From: Nitrosopumilaceae archaeon
GTDB lineage: Archaea; Thermoproteota; Nitrososphaeria; Nitrososphaerales; Nitrosopumilaceae
Direction: 5' to 3'
NCBI GenBank assembly: GCA_030697975.1
Contig: JAUYOQ010000267.1
Location: 1-5,478, forward strand
DNA length: 5,478 bases
Below are positions 1-5,478 of this stretch, in pieces (within the stretch, counting starts at the first letter, position 1; every line of letters starts with the position of its first letter). The notes under the pieces are model-generated. The model was given only the letters and a program-made list of their open reading frames with translations. It searched no databases and was not told where the DNA came from. A program made the position numbers and the translations under genes.

Positions 1-753
1 GCAGACATGTTGGTATTTGACAGTCTTGATGAGCTAAAACTACATAAGGTCTTTGTTGGAGGAAAACTCGTAGTTTCAAATGGAAGCATTGTAACACAGA
101 TAAAAAAATACATTATTCCAAAGTGGATAAAAAAAACCGTAAAACTGAAAAAATTTTCAGAAAATGATTTTGTTGTAAAGTGCAAGACGACTGTTGCAAA
201 CGCCAACACGATAAACCTCAAGACAGAAATTGTCACAGAAAAAGGAACGGCCCAGCTTGCAACAAAGGATGGAAACGTTTTGCCTTCGCCTGACAAGGAT
301 GTGTGGAAGGTTGCAGCATTTGACAGGACGTATGGTACAAAAAAAGGAACTGTTGGCTTTCTGACAAACTTTGGTTCTCAAATTGGCGCATTTGCATCCA
401 CATGGGCATTTCATGAAAATGACCTGATTGTAATTGGCTCAAATGAATCAGACATGGCAGTTGCAGCAAACAACTTGATAAAAACACAGGGTGTCATGAC
501 TGTAGTAAAGGACGGAAAGACGCTTGCAAGCCTACCAATGCAGCTTGGAGGAATAATCTCAACAGATCCTTTTGAGAAAGTATCAAGCAATTTTGTAAAT
601 CTAAACTCTACGATAGTAGATTCCGGTTGCAGGTTTTCAAAGCCACATCTTATACCACTATTTTTGCCTTTTCTTGCGTTGCCTGATATTCGAATTTTGT
701 ATAGCGGTATAATCGATGTAAAGAAAAGATCCTACCTGCCTGTTTTAAGCTAA
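1..753 (+). CDS. ade: Adenine deaminase, C-terminal part (gene cut by window start)
   Basis: This is the 3' part of a gene for adenine deaminase, the amidohydrolase-superfamily enzyme that converts adenine to hypoxanthine and ammonia in purine salvage. The frame is open from base 1 (Ala-Asp before the Met at 7), so that Met is almost certainly internal and the metal-binding TIM barrel lies upstream of the window. Visible are the end of the amidohydrolase composite domain (ADMLVFDSLDELK, then KVFVGGKLVVSNG), a linker, and the family's C-terminal domain: DVWKVAAFDR at about 298-327, GAFAST, LIVIGSNESDMAVAANNLI, VVKDGKTLASLPM and a late PFLALPDIRIL...GIIDV segment. The stop is at 751-753. Oddly, the usual RH and HDSHN motifs of bacterial AdeC are replaced, here by DRT (322-330) and FHEND (409-423). 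Family membership is clear, but adenine as the substrate is inferred. A divergent paralogue with another substrate is the main alternative. Confidence 0.87.
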   Translation, partial: ADMLVFDSLDELKLHKVFVGGKLVVSNGSIVTQIKKYIIPKWIKKTVKLKKFSENDFVVKCKTTVANANTINLKTEIVTEKGTAQLATKDGNVLPSPDKDVWKVAAFDRTYGTKKGTVGFLTNFGSQIGAFASTWAFHENDLIVIGSNESDMAVAANNLIKTQGVMTVVKDGKTLASLPMQLGGIISTDPFEKVSSNFVNLNSTIVDSGCRFSKPHLIPLFLPFLALPDIRILYSGIIDVKKRSYLPVLS

Positions 754-755
754 AG

Positions 756-775
756 ATATTATAATGGGTTATAAG
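756..775 (+). promoter_or_regulatory. Candidate TATA element(s) of the thermosome gene
   Basis: The 42-base gap before the thermosome gene contains two overlapping archaeal TATA-like stretches, ATATTATAA (756-764) and TTATAAG (769-775). An archaeal start site about 25 bases downstream would give a leader of about 10 bases from the first, or a leaderless transcript from the second. No Shine-Dalgarno-like sequence precedes the ATG at 796, which fits either. This is inferred from composition and spacing only. Confidence 0.45.
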
Positions 776-795
776 AAAAATCAACTGAAAATTAA

Positions 796-2406
796 ATGGC
801 ATCAATTCAACAAACACCTCAGGGGCCTGTCCTAGTTCTAAAAGAGAGTGCACTTCAGCAAAAAGGACGAGATGCGCAGGCAAATAACATTATGGCTGCA
901 AAACTTGTTGCAGACCTAGTAAGAACAAGTCTTGGCCCAAGAGGAATGGACAAGATGCTTGTTGATTCATTAGGTGATGTTACAATTACTAACGATGGCG
1001 CTACAATTCTAAAAGAAATTGATGTTCAACACCCAGCCGCAAAGATGATGGTTGAGATCTCAAAAGCAATTGACAACGAGGTTGGTGATGGAACAACATC
1101 CGCTGTTGTTTTTGCGGGTTCTTTACTTACAAAGGCACAAGATCTTTTAAAAAAAGACGTACATTCCTCAGTTATAGTAGAAGGATTTCAAGCAGCAGCA
1201 GAAAAGGCACTTGAAATACTAACCGAAATTGCCAAGCCCGTAAAACCTAATGAAACAGAAGAGCTGATCAAAGTTGCAAAAACAAGCATGGAGTCAAAAT
1301 TAATTTCAGAAGATAGCCCTAGTCTTTCAAAGCTTGTAGTTGATGCTATACTGAGAATTGCCGAAAAACATGGAGAAAAATATGTTGTTGATCTTGATAA
1401 CATTAAAGTAGAAAAAAAGGCAGGCGGCTCAATTCAGGATTCCAATTTGATAACAGGAATTGTTCTTGACAAAGAAGTTGTTCATAGCGGAATGCCAACA
1501 AAAATTCAAAACGCAAAAATTGTACTGCTTAACTGTCCACTTGAGATAGAAAAGACCGAGATGAGTGCAGAGATTCGAATTTCTGATCCAACACAAATGC
1601 AGATGTTCATTGAAGAAGAACAAAGAATGATAAAACAAATGGTAGAAAAAATACACAAGGTAGGAGCAAACGTAGTCATCTGCCAAAAAGGAATTGATGA
1701 CATTGCACAGCATTATCTTGCAAAATATGGAATACTTGCAGTAAGAAGAGTAAAAGAAAGTGACATGTCAAAGCTTGCAAAGGCAAGCGGTGCCACAATT
1801 ACCACTAACTTAGAGGATTTAACAGAAAATGATCTTGGCTCATCAGAGCTTGTTCATCAAAAGAAGGTAGAATCTGACAAGTGGGTATTTGTTGAAGGAT
1901 GTAGAAATCCAAAATCAGTTTCTCTCTTACTAAGAGGTGGTTCACAAAGAGTTGTTGATGAAGTTGACAGATCAATGCACGATGCATTAATGGTAGTAAA
2001 AGATGTAATTGAAAAACCAGCAATTGTTGCAGGTGGTGGCTCAGTTGAAGCCTATCTAGCAGGCAGAATAAATGAATGGGCAGATGGTTTTGAAGGAAGG
2101 GAACAGCTTGCAATCAAAAAATTTGCAGAGGCTCTAGAAATAATTCCACTCACTATTGCAGAAAATGCTGGAATGGATCCAATTGATACAATGGTAAACC
2201 TCAGAGCGAGACAAAGCCAGGGCCAAAAGTGGACAGGAATCAACGCAAGAGAGCAAAAAGTCGAAAACATGTTAACGCTTAACATCATCGAGCCAGTTGC
2301 TGTAAAAGAACAAATCATAAAGTCAGCAACAGAGACGGCATGCATGATTCTAAGAATCGATGATGTAATTGCAATATCCGCAAACAAAGGTGGCGGCGGC
2401 CGCTAG
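796..2406 (+). CDS. ths: Thermosome subunit (group II chaperonin, TCP-1/Cpn60 family)
   Basis: This is a cytosolic ATP-driven folding chaperone that assembles into a double-ring complex with a built-in lid. At 536 residues it has the normal family length. The N-terminal equatorial part carries TSLGPRGMDKMLVD (44-57), TNDGATIL (65-72) and the ATP-binding GDGTT (97-101). The apical domain lies roughly at 215-370, and the second equatorial part has HDAL with the likely catalytic Asp396 and the glycine-rich AGGGS (412-416). The ATG at 796 gives the usual short N-terminal extension before the LKESALQQKGRDAQ segment. The C-terminal tail is short and ends in KGGGGR rather than the GGM repeats of many thermosomes. 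Its codons make a GC-rich patch with the palindrome GCGGCCGC at 2396-2403. Archaea of this group usually carry more than one thermosome paralogue, so alpha or beta identity is left open. It starts 42 bases after the adenine deaminase stop and probably has its own promoter. Confidence 0.97.
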   Translation: MASIQQTPQGPVLVLKESALQQKGRDAQANNIMAAKLVADLVRTSLGPRGMDKMLVDSLGDVTITNDGATILKEIDVQHPAAKMMVEISKAIDNEVGDGTTSAVVFAGSLLTKAQDLLKKDVHSSVIVEGFQAAAEKALEILTEIAKPVKPNETEELIKVAKTSMESKLISEDSPSLSKLVVDAILRIAEKHGEKYVVDLDNIKVEKKAGGSIQDSNLITGIVLDKEVVHSGMPTKIQNAKIVLLNCPLEIEKTEMSAEIRISDPTQMQMFIEEEQRMIKQMVEKIHKVGANVVICQKGIDDIAQHYLAKYGILAVRRVKESDMSKLAKASGATITTNLEDLTENDLGSSELVHQKKVESDKWVFVEGCRNPKSVSLLLRGGSQRVVDEVDRSMHDALMVVKDVIEKPAIVAGGGSVEAYLAGRINEWADGFEGREQLAIKKFAEALEIIPLTIAENAGMDPIDTMVNLRARQSQGQKWTGINAREQKVENMLTLNIIEPVAVKEQIIKSATETACMILRIDDVIAISANKGGGGR

Positions 2407-2433
2407 ATTACAAAAATTTTAAAATATTGTAAT
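2407..2433 (+). promoter_or_regulatory. Thermosome/ROK gap: inverted repeat and TATA-like element
   Basis: Directly after the thermosome stop, ATTACAA (2407-2413) and TTGTAAT (2427-2433) form a 7-base inverted repeat around an A/T core. That core includes TTTAAAATAT (2418-2427), a plausible TATA box for the kinase gene that would start RNA near 2448. The structure could instead be a weak terminator or an operator overlapping the promoter. There is no long T run, which makes a terminator less likely. The role is inferred. Confidence 0.33.
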
Positions 2434-2476
2434 TACAACTGAAAAATTCAAAACATACCCACACTATTTTCTATCT

Positions 2477-3340
2477 GTGTTTAAAATAGGAATAGACCTT
2501 GGAGGCACCAAAACAGAAGCAGTCTTACTTGATGAAGATCTTGAAATAGTTGAACGAAAACGAGTTCCTACAGTCCAAGATTACAAAAAGATCATAGAAA
2601 CTGTTTCTTCTCTTGTAAATGATCTAAAATCAAAAGCATCTGGCAAAACAACAGTTGGTGTGTGTGCCCCAGGTGTCACATCTCAAAAAACTGGCCTGAT
2701 AAAAAACAGCAACACACAGTGTCTTATTGGAATGCCACTACAGAAAGATCTTGAAATCGTACTTGGGCAAAAAATCTCGATGGAAAATGATGCAAACTGT
2801 TTTGCCATGGCAGAAGCACAACTTGGTGCTGCAAAAAACTATGACGTTGTATTTGGTGTAATAATGGGCACAGGAGTAGGTGGTGGCATTGTGATAAACG
2901 GCAAGATACATGGAGGAAGATCAAACATTGCAGGAGAGTGGGGCCATCACATCATAAGGCCACATGGAAACAAGTGTTACTGCGGAAAATCTGGATGTGT
3001 TGAAACCTACATTTCTGGGCCTGCACTTGAAAGACGCTGGAAAGAGCTTACAGGAAAATCTCAACCCCTGCCTACAATAATTGAAAATCTTTCCAATATA
3101 AAGGCAAAAGAGTGGAAAAAAGAGTTTTTAGAAAATTTCGCAATCGGACTTGCAAATGTAATCAACATATTGGATCCTGATGTTGTAGTACTTGGAGGAG
3201 GACTCTCAAACATTCCGTTTTTGTATGATGAAGGAAAAAGTCTAGTTTACAAAAATATATTTAGCGACTTGGCAGACACGCCAATTTTAAAAAATAATCT
3301 TGGAGACTCTGCTGGAGTAATTGGTGCTAGCCTCTTGTAA
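2477..3340 (+). CDS. ROK-family sugar kinase, fructokinase (Mak)-like
   Basis: This is a probable cytosolic ATP-dependent hexose kinase of 287 residues. The GTG start at 2477 puts the phosphate-binding IGIDLGGTKTE at residues 4-14, as expected for the family, and no ribosome binding site is visible. Further motifs are MENDAN with the likely catalytic base Asp105, GTGVGGG (131-137), AGEWGHH with sugar-binding Glu154 and His157, and CYCGKSGCVE. His157 with Cys167, Cys169 and Cys174 makes the ROK zinc site. INILDPDVVVLGGGLSN (ending near 245) and GDSAGVIGASLL close the protein. From memory, the CYCGxxGCxET, NILDPD and GDSxGVxG segments resemble E. coli fructokinase Mak more than glucokinases or NagK, and the stretch between the EWGH motif and the first Cys is shorter than in Mak. 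Whether the substrate is fructose, glucose or an amino sugar cannot be settled here. It is intact, 70 bases after the thermosome gene, with no obvious pathway partner nearby. Confidence 0.92.
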   Translation: MFKIGIDLGGTKTEAVLLDEDLEIVERKRVPTVQDYKKIIETVSSLVNDLKSKASGKTTVGVCAPGVTSQKTGLIKNSNTQCLIGMPLQKDLEIVLGQKISMENDANCFAMAEAQLGAAKNYDVVFGVIMGTGVGGGIVINGKIHGGRSNIAGEWGHHIIRPHGNKCYCGKSGCVETYISGPALERRWKELTGKSQPLPTIIENLSNIKAKEWKKEFLENFAIGLANVINILDPDVVVLGGGLSNIPFLYDEGKSLVYKNIFSDLADTPILKNNLGDSAGVIGASLL

Positions 3341-3434
3341 CGTTATTTCATAATGACAGTAACCCATCTTATTTACACAAACTGAACAAAGACAGCGAAG
3401 ATTAAATACAGTACATCTATTATCATGTTCTAAC
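3341..3434 (+). promoter_or_regulatory. Gap before the secreted protein gene, with TATA-like box at 3401-3408
   Basis: This 94-base stretch has no gene I can support. ATTAAATA at 3401-3408, preceded by purine-rich GCGAAG, resembles an archaeal BRE/TATA pair. Its spacing predicts transcription starting around 3429-3435, which would give a leaderless or nearly leaderless mRNA at the TTG start. A weak 6-bp stem, CGTTAT/ATAATG, around a TTC loop (3341-3355) sits right after the kinase stop and may or may not act in termination. Confidence 0.45.
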
Positions 3435-3836
3435 TTGAATATCACAAAAATAACTATCCTGTCTATTCTCATATTGGTATTGACGGCAAATCCGACTCTG
3501 ATAGCAATAGGTCAGGAAGAAACACCATCTGAGGAAGCAAGTAGTGAAGAAACAACTGCAGAAGAAGAGACAACAACTGCAGAAGAAGAGGTACCTAGTG
3601 AAGAAACAACTGAGGAATTGCCTGAAGAAACATCAGAACCAGAAGTAATGTTGACAATGGTAGAAGAAGTAAAATCTCCAAAAAAACAAATGGATGAAGG
3701 CGTAGAAGCAGGAGCTGTAGTTTGTAAAGAAGGCTTGGATCTTATCATCAAGGCATCTACTGGTTCTGCAGCTTGTGTAAAATCCTCTAGTGTAGAAATA
3801 CTAATTGCTCGTGGCTGGGGTTCAACACCAGCATAA
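3435..3836 (+). CDS. Small exported acidic protein with C-terminal Cys/RGW module
   Basis: The encoded protein has 133 residues. Residues 1-26 look like a Sec signal peptide: a short start with Lys5, a hydrophobic run ILSILILVL, and a possible cut after Ala-Ile-Gly26. Residues about 27-72 are a low-complexity Glu/Thr/Ser-rich linker, probably disordered and strongly acidic. The rest (about 81-133) is a compact module, SPKKQMDEGV then VVCKEGLDLIIKA, ACVKSSS and LIARGWG. Cys97 and Cys114 could form a disulfide outside the cell. I recall this CK-GL-L-IK...ACVK...L-RGW pattern at the ends of many exported proteins of ammonia-oxidising archaea, but I know no function for it. The TTG start is chosen because the frame has no other ATG, GTG or TTG between the stop at 3360-3362 and the signal peptide, and a TATA-like box lies at the right distance. 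It converges on guaA. The function is unknown. Confidence 0.8.
   Translation: MNITKITILSILILVLTANPTLIAIGQEETPSEEASSEETTAEEETTTAEEEVPSEETTEELPEETSEPEVMLTMVEEVKSPKKQMDEGVEAGAVVCKEGLDLIIKASTGSAACVKSSSVEILIARGWGSTPA
3542..3612 (+). repeat. Short direct repeats coding the Glu/Thr linker
   Basis: Within the linker of the exported protein, ACAACTGCAGAAGAAGAG occurs at 3552-3569 and again at 3573-3590 (18 bases, 21-base period, in frame), and TAGTGAAGAAACAACTG occurs at 3542-3558 and 3596-3612 (17 bases, 54-base offset). They encode TTAEEE-like and SEETT-like units. Identity at the DNA level points to recent slippage or internal duplication rather than protein selection alone. Confidence 0.75.
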
Positions 3837-3842
3837 CCTAAT

Positions 3843-3857
3843 TCCTTTTTTATTTAT
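3843..3857 (+). terminator. T-rich terminator candidate after the secreted protein gene
   Basis: Seven bases after the stop at 3836 the + strand reads TCCTTTTTTATTTAT, with an unbroken T6 at 3846-3851. Archaeal RNA polymerase commonly stops at such T-rich tracts without a hairpin. It lies in the 36-base gap between convergent genes. The opposite strand is A-rich here, so it would not serve guaA in the same way. Confidence 0.5.
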
Positions 3858-3872
3858 CAATAATCTCTAATC

Positions 3873-5396
3873 TTATTGTGGTTCAATTGTTGCAGGTGGT
3901 TTGCTTGATATTACATAAGTGACCCATGTGACATCGTTTATCTCATTTGTTATTCTGTTGCTGATTTTTTCAAGCAGGCCATCGGGGAGTCTTGTCCAGT
4001 CGGCAGTCATTGCATCAACTGAGTCAACAACACGAACCATCACTATATTGCCATATTTTCTTTCATCACCTACAACACCAACAGCTTTGTCCTCACCTAC
4101 AGCTGCATATGCCTGCCATACCTTATCGTACCACTTTGCCTTTTCAAGCTCTTCTTCAACAATCTTGCTTGCTGTCTTTGCAATCTCTAGTTTCTTTTCT
4201 GTTACTTCGCCGATGACTCTAACTGCAAGACCGGGTCCTGGAAATGGATGTCGCATAAGCAGTTTTTGTGGAACCCCAAGAATCTTTGCGACCTTTCTTA
4301 CCTCGTCTTTGTACAGCTCACGCAATGGTTCTAGGACTTGAAGCTTGAGCCAATCAGGCAAGCCACCTACGTTGTGGTGAGTCTTTATGACAGAGGCAGG
4401 TCCCTTTGATACTCCGCTTTCTATAACATCAGGATAAAGTGTTCCCTGCGCAAGCCATCTAAACGGCCCGTTTTTTTCAGCAAAGTCTGTAAAAATTCGC
4501 ACAAATTCCTCACCAACAATCTTTCGTTTCTTTTCAGGATCTGACACTCCATCTAGTTTTGTTAAAAACTGCTTTTTTGCATCAATTTTTATAAAGTTAA
4601 CCTTAAAATTTTTTGTAAACATCTCTCCAATTTCTTTTTCTTCATTTAGTCGCAAAAGACCATTGTCTACAAAAATGCATTTTAGCCTCTCACCAATTGC
4701 TCTATGGATAAGCAGTGCAGTAACTGTAGAATCGATTCCACCACTTACTGCACACAAGACATTTCCATCAATTTTTGAAATATCTTTTACAGTTTTTTCA
4801 ACAAAGCCTTTCATTGTCCATTCTTGCTTTGCTTTGCAGATTTTTAGTACAAAGTTTTTCAAAATCTCAGTCCCTTGTTCTGTATGAACTACTTCTGGAT
4901 GGAACTGAATTCCATAGATCGATTTTTCCATGTTTACAATGGCTGCAGCTTTTGCACTTTCTGTATGTCCTATTACCTCAAAGTTTTTGGGGATTTGTTC
5001 TGCCTCGTCTCCATGGCTCATCCATGCTCGAATTGATTTTCCTAATCCGCTTAGCAGATCAGAGTCATCGTCTATCGTCAAAAGCGAGGACCCGTATTCC
5101 TTGTTTGCACGCTTTACTTTGCCGCCATAATTGTTGACTATAAGCTGATGTCCATAACAAATTCCTAAAATGGGCAACTTCATTTCAAATATCTTGTTTT
5201 CAGGTATGGGCGCTCCAGAATTGTATACGCTTGCAGGACCGCCAGAAAATATGATCCCCTTTGGATTCATCTTTGTTAATTCCTCAACTGTAATATCAAA
5301 TGGAACAAGCTCAGCATAAACTGAAAATTCACGGATTCTTCGGCAAATCAGGTGGCTGTACTGGGATCCAAAGTCCAAAACAACGATTTTGTCCAT
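3873..5396 (-). CDS. guaA: GMP synthase (glutamine-hydrolysing), single-chain
   Basis: This enzyme makes GMP from XMP, ATP and glutamine, the last step of guanine nucleotide synthesis in the cytosol. At 507 residues it is complete. The N-terminal class I glutamine amidotransferase domain (1-190) has DFGSQYSHLI (8-17), FSGGPASVY (50-58), nucleophile Cys80 in GICYGHQ, MSHGD (126-130), and His166 with Glu168 in QFHPEV. The ATP pyrophosphatase domain follows, with the PP-loop SGGIDS (218-223), GTLYPDVIESG (318-328) and KTHHNVGGLP (338-347). The GuaA dimerisation domain carries RHPFPGPGLAVRVIGE (382-397), DAMTADWTRLP (461-471) and a SKPPATIEPQ end, where bacterial enzymes usually read KPPGTIEWE. 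The ATG at 5396 starts MDKIVVLDFGSQ, as expected. Many euryarchaea split this enzyme into two subunits, so the fused form here is of bacterial type. It sits 4 bases after an upstream gene, so it is probably cotranscribed, and GTGAT just before the ATG is a possible ribosome-binding match. Confidence 0.98.
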   Translation of the reverse strand: MDKIVVLDFGSQYSHLICRRIREFSVYAELVPFDITVEELTKMNPKGIIFSGGPASVYNSGAPIPENKIFEMKLPILGICYGHQLIVNNYGGKVKRANKEYGSSLLTIDDDSDLLSGLGKSIRAWMSHGDEAEQIPKNFEVIGHTESAKAAAIVNMEKSIYGIQFHPEVVHTEQGTEILKNFVLKICKAKQEWTMKGFVEKTVKDISKIDGNVLCAVSGGIDSTVTALLIHRAIGERLKCIFVDNGLLRLNEEKEIGEMFTKNFKVNFIKIDAKKQFLTKLDGVSDPEKKRKIVGEEFVRIFTDFAEKNGPFRWLAQGTLYPDVIESGVSKGPASVIKTHHNVGGLPDWLKLQVLEPLRELYKDEVRKVAKILGVPQKLLMRHPFPGPGLAVRVIGEVTEKKLEIAKTASKIVEEELEKAKWYDKVWQAYAAVGEDKAVGVVGDERKYGNIVMVRVVDSVDAMTADWTRLPDGLLEKISNRITNEINDVTWVTYVISSKPPATIEPQ

Positions 5397-5406
5397 AAAA
5401 TCACTT
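5397..5406 (-). promoter_or_regulatory. Possible ribosome binding site of guaA
   Basis: Read on the minus strand, the bases before the guaA ATG are AAGTGATTTT. GTGAT matches the 3' part of the archaeal Shine-Dalgarno consensus GGAGGTGAT and overlaps the upstream gene's TGA stop, suggesting coupled translation. The match is only five bases and its spacing (3 bases) is short. The + strand genes at 796, 2477 and 3435 have nothing comparable. Confidence 0.3.
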
Positions 5407-5478
5407 GCTTAAATGATCAATCATCTTTGATAAAGACCAGGCCGCAGTATTGATTATCTCATTTACTCTTTCTTTTTG
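5401..5478 (-). CDS. C-terminal end of an unidentified gene upstream of guaA (partial)
   Basis: On the minus strand a frame is open from the window edge to a TGA at 5403-5401, giving 25 residues ending in NTAAWSLSKMIDHLSK. It ends 4 bases before the guaA ATG, which is the tight spacing of an operon partner. Base composition fits coding sequence of the neighbours. The tail is helical-looking and too short to assign: it carries no motif I recognise and does not look like the ends of the purine enzymes I can recall. It could also be a chance open frame in a leader, though the spacing argues for a real gene. Confidence 0.55.
   Translation of the reverse strand, partial: QKERVNEIINTAAWSLSKMIDHLSK

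Noticed and set aside
7..9. ATG as the true start of the adenine deaminase gene
   Set aside because: The frame is open through base 1 and the codons before it (Ala-Asp) match the conserved family sequence ahead of this Met, and the catalytic barrel is missing, so the gene begins upstream of the window.
1805..2113. Minus-strand open frame of 102 codons in the thermosome gene
   Set aside because: The Leu/His/Gln-rich translation is typical of a reverse-strand shadow and shows no domain.
2052..2387. Minus-strand open frame of 111 codons opposite the thermosome 3' end
   Set aside because: It is fully antisense to conserved chaperonin coding sequence, and the composition is what the reverse frame of that gene would give.
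3425..3427. ATG as start of the small exported protein
   Set aside because: It is in another frame and meets a stop after two codons (ATG TTC TAA).
3341..3434. Possible tRNA or small RNA gene in the largest gap
   Set aside because: There is no cloverleaf, TTCGA-type T-loop or strong stem; only a weak 6-bp hairpin and promoter-like sequence are visible.
3542..3612. CRISPR-like or mobile repeat array
   Set aside because: The repeats are in frame, short, adjacent and encode a low-complexity protein linker, with no unique spacers of even length.
3919..4341. Plus-strand open frame of 140 codons opposite guaA
   Set aside because: It lies wholly inside the well-supported guaA gene on the other strand and its Ser/Thr/Phe-rich translation has no motif. 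It is a shadow of the real frame.

Overview
The window looks like ordinary housekeeping DNA from an ammonia-oxidising archaeon of the Nitrosopumilus type (Nitrososphaerota, formerly Thaumarchaeota). The evidence is a group II chaperonin (thermosome) gene, AT-rich DNA with short gaps between genes, non-ATG starts (GTG, TTG) without Shine-Dalgarno sequences, A/T-rich TATA-like boxes close to starts, and a small secreted acidic protein whose C-terminal Cys/RGW module I recall from marine ammonia-oxidising archaea. The assignment is by recognition, not by a search.

Layout on the + strand: the 3' part of an adenine deaminase gene (1-753, cut by the window edge); a complete thermosome subunit gene (796-2406); a ROK-family sugar kinase closest to fructokinase Mak (2477-3340, GTG start); and a small exported protein with a Glu/Thr-rich linker (3435-3836, TTG start). 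On the - strand, converging on these, lie a complete one-chain GMP synthase guaA (5396 down to 3873) and, 4 bases upstream of it, the last 25 codons of an unidentified gene (5478 down to 5401), probably in the same operon. No gap between genes exceeds about 95 bases. I see no RNA gene, mobile element, CRISPR array or attachment site.

Two of the genes belong to purine metabolism. Adenine deaminase makes hypoxanthine, which can feed IMP and XMP, and GuaA turns XMP into GMP. They are on opposite strands and about 3 kb apart, so shared control is not shown. The thermosome and the ROK kinase have no evident functional link to them.

I did not find a new biological system. The points most worth following are the loss of the usual histidine motifs in the adenine deaminase C-terminal domain, the secreted protein with its recurrent C-terminal module, and the bacterial-looking Mak-type kinase.
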